NCBI GenBank assembly: GCA_977006965.1
Contig: OZ345374.1
Span: 1,178,001 to 1,242,000 of the forward strand
Length of the DNA stretch: 64,000 bases
DNA from: Phymatolithon calcareum
Lineage: Eukaryota; Rhodophyta; Florideophyceae; Hapalidiales
Direction: 5' to 3'
The position numbers were made by a program, and so were the translations under genes. Position 1 is the first letter of the stretch. Each line of letters starts with the position of its first letter. Of the stretch, positions 20,761-32,262 are shown in pieces. The notes below the pieces were generated by a model. The model was not told the origin of the DNA. It was given only the letters and a program-made list of their open reading frames with translations, and did not search any database.

Positions 20761-21398
20761 CTCTACTCTTATGTCTGGCATTCTATCTGAGACCCTAGCA
20801 TGTGATTTTCTGTTATACTGTACAACAATATGAGAAGTTCTGTTGCGTTCTACTATACTGTGCCCTTGGCATTCTGTCCCTTCAAAAGACATGTTCACAT
20901 TGTTGGGAGCTGCGAGAAAATGAGTTTTATACCAACGCGACAAAACAAGAAAAAAATTCGTTATGGAAACAATGGGACCGGACTGCACAAATCTGTTCCG
21001 CCTTTCAGTGCACTATCATACGTTCGTGCACGAATATTCTGCCTGCCATGCCTGCCATGGCAGGCAGAATATTCACGGCAAGATTCAATGGAAATCGATT
21101 CCAACCAACTATCTTCTCACACGTTGCTTTTTTTTGCGTGCCGCACAGCAACGCGCAATCTGGATCCTCGTTAACAATTGCACCTTGTCAGTCCTGTAGG
21201 TCGGGGCAAGCCTACATGGATGGTAAGGCCCAACATAATTCGACAGAGGACGTACAGTATTGCACCACGGAGGCCAATGGAGACCAAGAAGTACTTAGTG
21301 GCGATGCACTGACAGCAGAACTCTCTCGTAAGTCAAGCAAGCTAACCAGCACTCAAGCATTTCATCCTTTCTCAACTCTCAAGTCACCAACACATACA

Positions 21399-21590
21399 AT
21401 GGGAGCCTTCGCATCCAAGCTTAACTGGGCCACTGAGGCTGAGGACGGTACCGCCCGCTCGGTCGGCTCCCAGATTATCGACCCTGTCGGTGCCTGCATC
21501 CAGCCGGCTGCCCTCAACACCTTCAACGCCAACGAGGAAGTCCCCGCCGCCGCTGCCGCCGAGACCGTCGAGGCTCCCAAGGAGGCTTAA
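21399..21590 (+). CDS. Small acidic protein, predicted N-myristoylated, paralogue A
   Basis: This 63-residue protein is not recognised. It starts MGAFASKL, where Gly2, Ser6 and Lys7 fit the N-myristoylation consensus. A core RSVGSQIIDPVGACIQPA is followed by an alanine/glutamate-rich acidic tail. The start is the Met inside a longer frame that opens at 20802, chosen because the paralogue at 22287 begins at the equivalent Met. Its third codon positions are mostly C or G, unlike the surrounding DNA, which suggests strong expression. A membrane-tethered role is inferred only from the predicted lipid anchor. Confidence 0.7.
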   Translation: MGAFASKLNWATEAEDGTARSVGSQIIDPVGACIQPAALNTFNANEEVPAAAAAETVEAPKEA

Positions 21591-22286
21591 ATTTTTAAGC
21601 CCCGATATTACAATGGATGAGCTAGCCTCACCACCGCGAGAGTGATGCATTGCATCGTTCTCCAATAGCCCCTTCCCCTCATACGCCAAGTGCAAGCGTT
21701 ATATGGATTCTAGTTTTCGCCTTAATTTTTCACCTGGAGAGGTGCCACTTTTCTAACTGCATTAGTTCATGGGATATACCGTAGAGCAATTAAATACTAA
21801 CTTTCAAGCACCCCAGTCTTCACTTTACTTCTTCCCCACGCATCACATCTTGGTACCGTAAACTGAACATGACCTGAATCTTCAACTGCATGTCAGTGAA
21901 CTGACGTGGAGACCGGGAACGAATACGGGTTGGAGTACAACGTGGCACGTGCGTACGCACTAACACGTTTTCCATTGAATTTCGTGAGGAGAAACTGTCC
22001 ATTCATTGGTTTGGCCAGATCAGACTTCCGTTACAGCCTATGAGAAGTATTCCCTGATCCTTCGTCTTCTTTGTCAGTGCTTCCAGGTCCGTAAGACACT
22101 GATGAATAACGCATCAGGTCCCCGTCGCATTACGAACAGCACGACAAAAAGCAGTATCATATACAGCCTGCACGAGCAAACTCCCCGGTGCTAAGTTCAC
22201 CAAATACATTATAGCGTCAACCCTCAGGACCTAGGACTCTTCACCGGCCGGAAGACAACTCCGCCAAATCTCAGCAAGCGACAAAC
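21591..22286. other. Spacer between the paired small genes
   Basis: About 700 bases with no recognised gene or repeat. It presumably contains the 3' end of the first small gene and the promoter of the second. Confidence 0.3.
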
Positions 22287-22517
22287 ATGGGGGCACTCGA
22301 AAGCACGCTGTACTGGTCGCAGAACCAAGCCGACGGAACGCCGCGTTCCTTTAGCGCCAAGCTCTTTGACCCGGTGGGCGCCTGCATTCAGCCCGCGGAC
22401 CTCTCCCCGTGGAAGGACGTCAACCCGGCCGAGACAGCCATCGCCACCGAGGACATTCCCGCCGACCCGGATACCTCCGACAAGCTCTACACGGATGAAA
22501 TGCCTTCAGTGGAATAA
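22287..22517 (+). CDS. Small acidic protein, predicted N-myristoylated, paralogue B
   Basis: This 76-residue protein is a paralogue of the one at 21399. Both share MGA-x2-S-x-L-x-W, DGT-x-RS, and the block DPVGACIQPA-x-L. Gly2 and Ser6 again fit N-myristoylation. The tail is acidic and longer (AETAIATEDIPADPD). The conserved cysteine in GACIQPA could be a second lipidation or redox site (inference). Same strand and similar codon use suggest a tandem duplication. Function unknown. Confidence 0.7.
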   Translation: MGALESTLYWSQNQADGTPRSFSAKLFDPVGACIQPADLSPWKDVNPAETAIATEDIPADPDTSDKLYTDEMPSVE

Positions 22518-23684
22518 TCTGTTTGCGCCTTTCGCATTCTTGTAACGCGTTGCGAGTTGCACGAGCATAGTTTCCGTTGAGTGCCTGTTTTCGGACCCAT
22601 GAGGTTGTAATGTACAACTCGTTTACCCTTTTGGTGTACCGGCCTTGTTATAATTTTTATATGTGTCTGTGTATTTGGTAAACTTGACTGCGCCTGTCAC
22701 ATCTTGCTATTCTTACTTGCCCGTCAGGTTTTCCATGTCACTATTAGCGCAGGGAAATGGCTACAACAGACCTCCATGTATTTCTCAGTTGCGATGACTT
22801 TGAGGTGGAATGAAACAGCGGACTGTCTATTTTCCGGCGATAAGTTGCACGTCGAATCTGATTCTGGTGTACCACCGGACATGACCGTAGTTGGTATTCA
22901 CAGTCGGTATTAGCCCATTCGACAGGCATGCCGGTGTGCAAACGTAATGCAAGAACTAACGCCACCGGGTGGGAATTGCAATGCATATGGCGTCTTTGCT
23001 ATTTGGTTTTCACACAAGAGAGTTCCTGCGAACGCTACCTCTCCGTGATGGTGTACAGGATGAAGTAGCTCGCCAGCAAAGAGCAATACTATTCGGACCA
23101 GCCAGCAACTCATTGATGAGCGAACGATCCATGTATTGATGGCCACTTGGAAAAGCAAGCGTGCCTGTTCAAAAGTTATACACCCGATTCCGTCGTCAGC
23201 TCTACTTTCGTCTTTTTCTTGTACTGTCACCTGTCGAAGCAGCGCAACGGATTAGAACCGGACTAGAGAGAGAACGAATCGCCACATTGTCCTGCATTGA
23301 TTCCACTACCACGGTCTTTTTTTGTCTTCTTTGCCCGCTGCAAAAGTCCGAGAAAAGAAGGGGAGGGTTCTTGCATCTAGGGAAGGTCGATGCTTTGAAA
23401 TTAAGGTTGGACTAATTTCCTGCATGGCACGAGATCCGCGTTTAGTAATCATTACTCATGGTACTGGCGGCAGGCGCGAGTCCTTTTACAGTATTAGAAT
23501 GCACAGCCTCCAAGCTCGCAGTTTCAGGGGGTTGCGGGAAATATCGATCTCTCCAGGGCATGGCCTTTACAGGAAATTATGTTTCATATTGCAAACTGTA
23601 AGTAGATGTGGAGAAGCGTGTCGTCCAAATTGCTCTTCTTCCTATGAACTATCATAAAGCGCTCTTTGACGGAATCTTGGCCCA
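22518..23684. other. Intergenic, no recognised gene
   Basis: Only short frames without recognisable motifs are seen. The right end abuts a DNA transposon. Confidence 0.3.
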
Positions 23685-25654
23685 TAGTGTCTATGTGCCG
23701 AACGTCCTCAACTGAGGACCCAGTCCTCAAATGAGGACGGATTCAAAAGCTCGGAAAAGTTAGTAAATCGAACGCAGAACGGATCATCTGCGCCATTACT
23801 GAAAAGCCGAACTTGTGTAGTGGGTGAGGAGTACCGCAACTACATCCGTAAAATCTCTTCGTTTGGCGCTAACAACGAAAATATAGTGGTCACCCAGAAG
23901 TACCAGACCTGCCATGCCACGAGAAAAAGTCCGGTCCCTCGTGGTCGGTACATCCATACACACAAAGGAAGCATCGGTGACAAATCTCGTAGAATGCTCC
24001 AGACAATATGGAGCCTTTTCGAAGTAAAAACGGGTGTGTGGTATCGTTCCGGAGGTACTGGAGGAAAACTGAATGGTCGCGCGAGCAAATCACTTTGCGT
24101 AAAATGTGTCATAGTTTGGCGTTCGCCGAAGAAGACTAATTTTAAGACAGTCAACCTGTTCAACGTCAAGATAGGGGACACTGAAGATGGCATTGCAGAA
24201 GCTCACCAGCCTTGAACCGAGCCAACACCGGCAAAGCGCAGTACCACCCGGGACTGCTTACAGTACTCATCCTCGCCCATCTTCATCGCGAAGCGCCAGT
24301 TTGTCATCCACAGTCACAATCAGAAGCTCATCAAATAGACAAAAAAGCATCCATAAAACCTTCACCATCTCTAAACGCCCTTTTCCGGGCTCTCTCTCCT
24401 ATGTCTTGAAGGGCTCTTGGGACCAATCATCACAAAACGAACCTGATGTCGTCGTGCCTGACCGCGAGCCGAATATTGTCGCTTTTGGGGAACCATGGTA
24501 CGAGCGCCAAGCTTCAGGACCGAATCGGGTCTAAGTTTCCTCTCAGTTCTGAAGACTTTGCGCTCTTACCAGAGACATCTTATCAAAAAATGATGGTATT
24601 GGTATTCATACAGAGTAAGATTGCGTCATGAAGATTTTTCCCCAAGTTCACATGGGAAATTTTTTCTGCTCTGGCGTTCGCTAAGCTGAGAATAATTGGA
24701 CAACAAGAGACTACATTGACAGAGATGATTGAGTTTTTCGGAATAATTATCCTCATGACAAGAGTTGAGCTCAGCGCCGAGAGAAATTATTGGAGGGCAA
24801 CAAGGCCAATTAAGTATCTCAACTCTCCTTCTTCTTCAAAGACTGGTATGCCGCTCGCCGAACACTTCCAGTGAATATCATTCACTGCGCAACCAAGTGG
24901 AACATGTAGTCTGCGCAGCACCGCTGGTCGCTCGGTCAAGATTCTCTCGATGCCATATCTGACCCCAGAAAGCGCACTGTGCTTCCGTCGGACCTGAGAT
25001 GCTTCCGTGAGTCCATATCCCGTTGGTATGGGAACGGAGGTCACTAACCGGAGAACGGTTGAGAGATACAGCACTCGGCGAGTGGAAGAAGTGCGATAAT
25101 CCTTCATCTTCAACAAGTGCGACTATAGTTCATAGGAGTCATCAACTCTTCTGGCAATTTGCGTGATTGTTAGATGACTTTTATTCTCAGGTGCCCGTGC
25201 AGAGGGTCAGCAGCACATGAAGCAGCGAAGGTATTGTCAAGTGATGTTCGAGCAACTCATCGGTTACACATTTGCCACGCGCATTACTCGTCGACGTTTC
25301 GTCGCTAAAGAACGTATATTTGCATTCGCGAGCGGTGTTAGAACCCTCTTAACTCCCGAGAAAAAGAAAAGGAGGACTCAGGATATCATAGTGACTACTT
25401 GTGCTGTTCAAAACAACTGCTAGTTGGGAAATTCAAGACGAAGACCCTCTTGTGCTCATATTCTAATAGGCGTGAAAATGCCGCACTATATATTTGTGGC
25501 GCTTCTACTGGCAGGAACTGTTTCGCTAAGCACGTTGAAGACTTCCTTGAGCTTCACGCTTTTAACGAGCTTGATAGTGCCTAGCTTTCGTTTCCAAAAC
25601 TTAAAATCATTTTCAGTCCTCAATTGAGGAAAAAATCCCGGCACATAGACACTA
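23685..25654. mobile_element. PGBD-like DNA transposon copy 1, decayed, with intact terminal inverted repeats
   Basis: TAGTGTCTATGTGCCG at 23685-23700 is exactly inverted at 25639-25654. Palindromic GTCCTCAACTGAGGAC-type motifs lie just inside both ends. The interior is colinear with copy 2 (32263-33855), whose frames show the PGBD-type transposase signature. In this copy the frames are broken: one open frame (24731-24830 region, FFGIIILMTRVELSAE) and another near 23820-24215 carry matching segments. No TTAA target duplication is visible at the ends. Confidence 0.75.
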
Positions 25655-26222
25655 GAGTTCTTGCGTTTCGCACGAAACAGCTGCCCCGGCGAAGGGCACG
25701 GAACCTTTCTTTGATACGGCACTGGGGTCAAAAAAGCGCACTAAATTGACGCAACTTGCAGTAGTGCAGGGATGCTGGAGGTTGGAGAAATCAGTGTAAT
25801 GCGCACGATCCAGACAGCAATGCAATACTAATTAATCTCAAACGCAAGATATAGGGGTTTGCTAGACCCAAAATTCTTCCGTGGTCGAAGCAATTCTAAA
25901 GTGGTGAGATCGATATTTCCCGCAACCCCCAGCTGTATCATAGTCGATGATAAGCATTATATTCCGAAAGTGCCTATCAAACGTGTGAAAAATATGCGGA
26001 AATATTTAAATATTGTGCCAAACTATTCTTTTATCATACTGTAATGCCTTTTCAGGTCAGTGCCAGATTGTGACCTCGCCAATCCGACTTGTACGACCTC
26101 CGTGCTCCGCACCGAGGACGGAGCACAGCACACAACCTTGCGCCCCATCCAAGCAATCAGCGGAGCCGCGAAAAATAGTTCTTCTACGCCATTGCGAAAG
26201 CTATTGCCTTAGCTCTCCAAAA
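25655..26222. other. Intergenic upstream of plastid bL17
   Basis: No gene is seen. A frame continuous with the downstream gene opens at 26013, but the likely start is Met 26223. Confidence 0.35.
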
Positions 26223-26753
26223 ATGAGCGGCGGTTGCGGCTTTGTGGCAGCAGGTGCAATTGCACCACGAAGCGCCTTCGGCGGACAGGCAGTCTGCACC
26301 CATTCTGATTTCAGCGGTGCGCGCCTATCTGGCCGCACAGCATCCGCGCCGATCGCGATGCCTGCGGCGCCGATGCTTCCCATGCTCCCGACAATTGAGG
26401 CAATGCGTCACGGAAAGCGTTTTGCGAAGTTGAACAAGCCTGCCGATCAGCGCAAGGCGCTCTTGCGCGCGCTCACTACTGAGCTCATCCGACATGGGCG
26501 AATTAAGACGACGCATGTGCGCGCTCGCGCCGTTCGTAAGCATGCCGACCATATGATCACTCTTGCTAAGAACGGATCTTTGCATGCGCGTCGACAGGCA
26601 CTTGGATATGTGTACGACAAGCAACTTGTGCATGCGCTTTTCGATCAGGCGCCGGAGCGATACGGCGATACGAATGGAGGGTACACTCGTGTGCTTCGGA
26701 CTATGCCTCGGAGAGGTGACAATGCGCCCATGGGCATTGTTGAACTGGTTTAG
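26223..26753 (+). CDS. Plastid ribosomal protein bL17, nuclear-encoded
   Basis: bL17 is a large-subunit protein near the exit tunnel. The mature part begins [20 protein letters not shown], then [20 protein letters not shown] and the C-terminal [13 protein letters not shown], the full bacterial-type length of about 117 residues. An N-terminal extension of about 59 residues ([11 protein letters not shown] with a Phe near the start, few acids, many Ala/Ser) fits a red-algal plastid transit peptide. The start at 26223 is chosen because the upstream part of the frame is Cys/Pro-rich and unlike a leader. A mitochondrial location cannot be excluded. Confidence 0.88.
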   Translation: MSGGCGFVAAGAIAPRSAFGGQAVCTHSDFSGARLSGRTASAPIAMPAAPMLPMLPTIEAMRHGKRFAKLNKPADQRKALLRALTTELIRHGRIKTTHVRARAVRKHADHMITLAKNGSLHARRQALGYVYDKQLVHALFDQAPERYGDTNGGYTRVLRTMPRRGDNAPMGIVELV

Positions 26754-27059
26754 GTGCGGAGACGCAAATATTTACTCTGCTACGGTTAGGATTTTTCATG
26801 GTTTGCTTGGTTAAAAGGAGAGTCCAGGTCACAGTTTTTTCTTCAGTCCATCCTTTGTAAAGATGATTTCCAAAGACCAGGTTCTTGGATTGGTTTTTGA
26901 AAGATGTGCACTGATACCATCCGAAGCATTGTGGTGTCGAAGGAGGGAATGAAATTTATTGCGATTATTTCCTCGCATTACAGAACTTTCCAGAGAACAG
27001 TCCATGCTATTGATAAGTTCATCTGGAACGGTCTACCTTGGCCCCGGTTGTTTTTCAAT

Positions 27060-27142
27060 TTAAGATATTTTAAAGCCCTTCAGTCTTTCGAATATACGGG
27101 CAAGGCTCGCTCAGTTGCTACCTTCCACTGTGTAGTCCGTTG
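27060..27142. mobile_element. LINE 3'-end relic
   Basis: ATTTTAAAGCCCTTCAGTC, CGAATATACGGGCAAGGCT and the following bases resemble the LINE ends at 52.14 and 53.08 kb. Confidence 0.5.
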
Positions 27143-27376
27143 AAACATACCTCCCCTTTTTGGTGTTCTTTTGGGGTTCGTTGCGGGCGTCCTCGCTACT
27201 AGACGTCGTGTCTTGTGGGACCTCTACTGAACTTTCTCGTGTCTTGGAATCAGAGCAGGCCTTTTCCGTCTACTGTACCTTGACCGCGGTGCTCAATTTG
27301 GACAGTTATCATACCTACAGTTTCCTACCAGCCGAACCCGCGACGAAACACGAAAGCTGGAAAAAACCTGAGCAAA

Positions 27377-27881
27377 ATGAATCGAATACAAGCGCTCTCC
27401 TTGTACCGGCGCATACTGCGCCTGCATCAGGTGAAGCTTCCGGCAGAAATGCGCGCAGTTGGGGATAGGGTAAGATCGATGAACCACAACTCAGTCGTAC
27501 AGCTCTAGCGCTAGCCTTGTCTGACCTTCTGACCAATTGATCAACGTCAGTATGTTCGCCAAGAATTTCGGGCACATCGAGAAGTGCCCGACTTTGAGTT
27601 TACGCAGTTCATGGCGCAATGGCAAGAGTACCAGCATCACCTGGAACTGGAAGCTGTAAGTTAAGATTCAGGTTTAATTCTTCAAACTTCGTGTACTTAA
27701 TAAGCGCAGTTCTGACGTTCCTGCCATGCTCCATGTACAGGATATATTTGGTATCGGAAGAGATCTCGCAGACACTGATATCAGCAATTTGAGTGATGAT
27801 CAAAAGCACCAGTTGTCAAAATTGCGTGATAGCGCAATGCGCGTCAGTTCCGGCAATAAAGATACGTCAGCGACGGACTAA
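27377..27881 (+). CDS. SDHAF3: Succinate dehydrogenase assembly factor SDHAF3/ACN9 (three exons)
   Basis: SDHAF3 is a mitochondrial LYR-family factor that helps the iron-sulfur subunit of complex II mature. The LYR motif LYRRILRLHQ, then LPAEMRAVGDRYVRQEFR and FMAQWQEYQ match the family in order. Exons are 27377-27469, 27551-27655 and 27741-27881; both introns (81 and 85 bases) are phase 0 with GTAAGA and GTAAGT donors and CAG acceptors. The product has 112 residues. The gene ends 27 bases before the convergent SAE1 stop. It is unusual here in having two introns in so short a gene. Confidence 0.88.
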
Positions 27882-27908
27882 GCGGCCATGTCCTTCTGTT
27901 TTTTGGGA

Positions 27909-28874
27909 TTATTCCGCTTGCTTTATGGCTTCGACAGATCCAACTGAAGTCCTAGCATTGAAGAAAAAGAAGTTGTTCAAAGGTGCATCCCTTCGAGACA
28001 GCACCTTAACGACTTCCCGACCCCACACGCCGCCCACAATGGCAGAAACAGGCGCCAGTGCCGAATGAGCGGTTGCTGCTAAAGCGGTAACTAATGCGTC
28101 GTTGCCGCGCGCGCTTTCCTTTTCCTTTTGTAATTGCTGGTACAGTTCATTCATCGCTGCAACATCATCAGCTTCCTTTCCCGGCAAGCGCTTCATTTTC
28201 TTCTCAAATTCTAGCAAGCACGTAACCGCATGCCACCCGCATTCACTACGACGAGGCTCTTTCCCCCACGCTGCATCCACCGCGTCTCCAAAGTCTGTAA
28301 AATATGTAACCTCTTGCTTGTTTGTGTTCTTCACAGATTCTGTCGTCTTGCCATTCTCAACTTCTGCAGCCTTCTTGCCCGTCTCCGTGTATTCATATTT
28401 CTCCCCAAGGTCGGTGAACACCCAGCCCACAAATCCTGCAGTCCGCCCTGAAAAGAAAGATACGCCATGTTTGCGGCATGAACGCGATAGATGGCGGTCG
28501 TCCTCCATCGGTAATCCAACAGAACAGACAACGTCGCAGTCCGAAAGCATTGTGAAAGGGTCATCGATTGTGCATATTTGTACCAGGGGATTCATTTCCT
28601 GCAGAGCCTTACTCAATTCGGGCATGGTGCGACCTAAAAAGCCATACGACACAGACGGACGGCTATTGCACAGGTTGATCTTGGAAATACCGGCAAGTAC
28701 AACGTTCTTCGCGAGCTCTTGTGAAAGCATACATGTGGCATCACCGACGATGAGAATGCGTCCTGCAGACAGACGGCGTTGAGCTTCAACACCCCATAGC
28801 CGTATCTGACGGTCATACAGGGCCTGTTCTTCGCCTGTCAGTTCACGGGGCTGGTCGGTTTCTTGCTGTACCAT
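27909..28874 (-). CDS. SAE1: SUMO-activating enzyme E1 subunit 1
   Basis: SAE1 (AOS1) pairs with UBA2 to adenylate SUMO and pass it to the E2. The 321-residue product shows YDRQIRLWGVEAQRRL at the N-terminus, a nucleotide-fold strand (GRILIVGDA), QELAKNVVLAGI, LSKALQEMNPLVQI and a C-terminal APVSAIVGGVWGREVVK, all in the order of the family. The usual glycine loop is replaced by GDATCMLS, which is acceptable because the catalytic adenylation site is in UBA2. No intron is seen. Confidence 0.9.
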   Translation of the reverse strand: MVQQETDQPRELTGEEQALYDRQIRLWGVEAQRRLSAGRILIVGDATCMLSQELAKNVVLAGISKINLCNSRPSVSYGFLGRTMPELSKALQEMNPLVQICTIDDPFTMLSDCDVVCSVGLPMEDDRHLSRSCRKHGVSFFSGRTAGFVGWVFTDLGEKYEYTETGKKAAEVENGKTTESVKNTNKQEVTYFTDFGDAVDAAWGKEPRRSECGWHAVTCLLEFEKKMKRLPGKEADDVAAMNELYQQLQKEKESARGNDALVTALAATAHSALAPVSAIVGGVWGREVVKVLSRRDAPLNNFFFFNARTSVGSVEAIKQAE

Positions 28875-29286
28875 TTTAAAACTCCTCGTTCTAGAACTGA
28901 CTGTGCAAGAATTGAATTCGCTTTAGCTTGGTTACCTTTGCGAAGCCCGAGTACGGTAGGAGAAGATAGAATTAGCATGGGTGGCGCCAAAATGTGAAGA
29001 ACGAATAGATGTGTAGGGCACGGTGTACATAGAGGCGGATCAAAAAATCGAAGGGACAGTTTGTCCAAATTAGAGGAACAGGACGACAAATTTTCAGACA
29101 ATTTAATTTTTTCGAATATTTTTGGGAAATCTGAAAATCCGTATATATATTGGTACATTCCCCCCAACAACCATCTTTCCAGAGGGGAGCATCGGACGAC
29201 GACGGTAACTATCCGAGCCCTCTACGCACCGAAATGTGCTGGGCACATATCAGACGTCACTCGGACGACCCATTTCCCAATCTGTG
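28875..29286. promoter_or_regulatory. Divergent promoter of SAE1 and AATF/BFR2
   Basis: About 410 bases separate divergent start codons. No gene is seen. A GTATATATATTGG sequence near 29142 is a possible TATA element for the plus strand. Confidence 0.4.
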
Positions 29287-30661
29287 ATGGTTACGTTTGA
29301 TGAAGCCCTTGATGGTTTAGAAGATCCTGCGCCCGAGGGGGACTCTATTGCTGAAGACAAGAACTTGAAGGGACGATTGCCGCTTCGTTCTGACCTGGTC
29401 GTTGATAACAAAAAGTACAAGGGGCAGCGCGTATCCAGAGATGATGCGGATATTGCCCTTATTGAAGATGAACCTGACTCAGGGGTTGTCCACGTCCTGA
29501 ATGGCGCCGAGGACGAAGTCGCAGACATCGAAGTTGGAAAATCAGAACTCGGAAATGTCGAGGATGAAGTACATTACATGGACGACGAATCGTCCGATGA
29601 GGAAATAGATGAGAAAGAAGCTGAAATACGGAAGGAAGAAGAGGCCATTGCTGCCAGATTGGCTCATGAAAAGGCCCGGGAAAGGAAGCGAGCGGATGCC
29701 GTGAAGCATCAAAAGGTAAGACGAGATACTTCTCCATATCAGGTTCTATTTTGATCTCTTGTGACGATCTTATACCGTGCTAGACTTTTGATGCCATTTT
29801 GCCGGCGCATGAAACCTCGGTTTATCCATTCTCCGAAGATATACAGAATCATTGGCGCGAATCAATACGTATTAGGGCAGTGTCTGACATTGTGATCTTT
29901 TCACTTGTTTCTTTCGGTATATGAAGGCTATCCACGATTCCATCGTGGATGTCAGAATAAGGCTAGAGCAGGTGATTAACGCCGCACGAGGCTTTCCGTC
30001 CGCAGATGATCGCAAAGATGCCGAAGAATGGCAGTCATTCACCGCTGAAGTTGAAGATGTGCGAAAGACTCTCGATTCGTTGAGTAGCCTGACGGAATCA
30101 ATTGATCAATCTTTCCAACGCTGCTGTCCCGAGACTGTGGACACCGGGTCAGGCATGTCGTTCTCAAAATGGCGAGATTCAGTCATGGACAAGTGGGGCA
30201 GAAAAGTCAACGAAGCCGAAGGATTAACGCCGAAAGGAGGCTTCAAGGCAATCGACGCATCTGTGTCTGGGCAATTGCGAGCGACCTTATCAACTGGGAA
30301 GCATATTAAGAAGTCGCGAAAAGTGCGCGGGAGCATTCCTTTGCATGGAGATGCCGGAGAAATTCCGGCTGGGGAAAACGAACTGCACTATGATGACCGC
30401 GAGCTATACCGTTCCTTGTTGCAGGAGATTATTGATAGTGGAGATGGGGAGGGTGGAGGCTTGCGTTATGCGCAGCTTGCGAAGAGTGGGAAGGTGAAGA
30501 AGAAAATCGATCGTTCGGGATCCAAAGGAAGAAGATTGCGATATGTCGTTCACGACAAACTTGTCGGCTTTCTTGCTCCGGTACCACTATCTGACCCTGG
30601 TCCAATTGACGAAATCATTGCAGGCATGTTTGGAGTTGTTAAGCCTTACCAGAATTCCTAA
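29287..30661 (+). CDS. AATF/BFR2 ribosome-biogenesis factor (two exons)
   Basis: AATF/Bfr2 is a nucleolar part of the small-subunit processome. Exon 1 (29287-29715) encodes an acidic stretch and a KARERKRADAVKHQK helix; exon 2 (29927-30661) continues with AIHDSIVDVRIRLEQVI, the conserved segment after the acidic region. The C-terminal TRAUB region shows DRELYRSLLQEIID, KKIDRSGSKGRRLRY and KLVGFLAP. The 211-base intron has donor GTAAGA and a less usual AAG acceptor, but the frame and the family alignment join exactly, giving 387 residues. Start at the Met of MVTFDEA; a longer upstream frame is less likely. Confidence 0.85.
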
Positions 30662-30803
30662 CTTTTTATCAGAAATAGCAAACCCCCGATGCTTCTTCAA
30701 GCAGATTGGGTGCCATGCTCAAAGGACCACCCTATATGCAATGTAAACTAAAATAGCTTGTCTCCCTCATAATGTCCCTGTCGTGCCAAACTCACAACAG
30801 TGC

Positions 30804-31232
30804 TCAATAGCGGAGCTTCGTGCTATAGTCGCGCGGCGCAACTACAAGTCCACGCCCCTTCCTCGCACCGCGATACACGACTTCAATTATATCAATGAGA
30901 TCCTGTGAGTCAGACAGCGGGAAAGTAATTTTGTTGTTGTTGCCAGTGCCCATGTCAACCATGATATGCTTGTCTCGGAAGAACATCATGACGGTGCACG
31001 GGTCCGTCAGTTGATACCCCTCGTTGAATTCTTTCACGCGCGTATTGTCGACCAAATAGATAACTGCAAAGTTCTTGACGAGCTCAGCAACTTTAAACAA
31101 AGTTTCGTCCATAATCATGCAGGTCGAGTCGGAATCCGTGCCCCATCTTATGACAACCACGCGGTCCTCCTCCTCCTGCAGTGCTTTGTTCACAGCATCC
31201 GCAGACTCAAGGTGAGGAAGCAAGTAGGCCAT
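30804..31232 (-). CDS. TXNL4A: U5 snRNP thioredoxin-like protein DIB1/DIM1
   Basis: This spliceosome protein stabilises the precatalytic tri-snRNP. From Met 31232 the product has exactly the 142 residues usual for the family: MAYLLPHL, DRVVVIRWGTDSDSTCMIMD, VKNFAVIYLVD, DPCTVMMFFRDKHIMVD, GTGNNNKI and the end GARKGRGLVVAPRDYSTK. The frame stays open upstream to 31541, but that part is not conserved. It is convergent with AATF. Confidence 0.95.
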   Translation of the reverse strand: MAYLLPHLESADAVNKALQEEEDRVVVIRWGTDSDSTCMIMDETLFKVAELVKNFAVIYLVDNTRVKEFNEGYQLTDPCTVMMFFRDKHIMVDMGTGNNNKITFPLSDSQDLIDIIEVVYRGARKGRGLVVAPRDYSTKLRY

Positions 31233-31811
31233 ATTCGACGGAAAACAAGTGTCGCCGTTAGTCGCCAAGAGCACGAGCGCTGGACGTAAAGCGTCCAACG
31301 CATTCGCTATGCGAGCGGAAATTTTTTTCTTTGAAATGCACGGCATTATCATACAATACTGCGTTTCATGAAACAGTGGGCTGTTCCAACAGACCAATTT
31401 CCCTGTCGGATGCCTAACCGAGAAGTGCAGAGCACGGTCGGGGCTGCATGAAGAATTTTCGTCAGGTTTGTCGTGTAGACTGAGAGCGTAAGTTGATGAG
31501 CAGCTTTTCAGATACGCGGAAAAGAACTTGGTGACCATCAACGCGCATGCTCACAGCCTCTTTGTGAAGGCCCCTCAGCTGATGGGAGTCTTTAGCGTCG
31601 ACATCTAACTACGCACAGGATTTTATGCCTGCCTTTAGGTATCAAGACGAATCCAACTACATACGGAAAACGTCGCATTGTTGGTACAGATTCTCTGAGG
31701 GACCTTTCAGGAATGATCATGTTGCCGCAGGCAGAAAAAGAGCGAGAATGTCGTGCATTTACACCGGAATGGTCACCTAGCACTCCCACATCCTCGCGCA
31801 CTATTAAGGCA

Positions 31812-32174
31812 TCATGGTCTTTTCAGATGCATCCTTGCGCAGCGTGTCCAGTAGGACCATAGAGCTCCATCCAGAGCGGATCGGTCGCGGATCAGAGCAG
31901 TGAAGCCACGGTGCGCAGAAAGCGCGGCAAGTGCATGGGTGGCCTCCTCAAAATACGGCCCGCGGCCACGTTGCAGTGCGAAGCGGAGCGATTCGATTGC
32001 ACCGGTATCTGCGAAAACGACGAGGAGCTTGGGGTCTGACGCCATGCTTGCGATGGCGGTCATAGCAAGAACATCGCCGCGCGTGACCAGTCCCTGCGCG
32101 AGAAACCGCAGCGTTTTCTTGAAAGAGGCATATGTAATCGCGCGCTCTTCGACATAGAAAGGATAGCAGCGCAC
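31812..32174 (-). pseudogene. Armadillo-like helical fragment, probably the 3' part of a broken gene
   Basis: The frame encodes helical repeats of armadillo style (LAMTAIASMASDPKLLVVFA, then GAIESLRFALQRG and ATHALAALSAHRGF). Its first codon is a GTG preceded in frame by a stop, and a CAG splice-acceptor-like site lies at the edge, so it looks like a last exon rather than a whole gene. About 90 bases upstream on its strand begins a PGBD-like transposon (32263), which may have cut the gene. Alternatively it is an intact small gene with an unseen first exon. Confidence 0.45.
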
Positions 32175-32262
32175 CCCTGTGGTCTACTCAGATAGGACAC
32201 ACACGTTAAACTGCACCTACTCGTCATGCCAACCGCGTGGCGGCCAATAGAACTAACCGATC

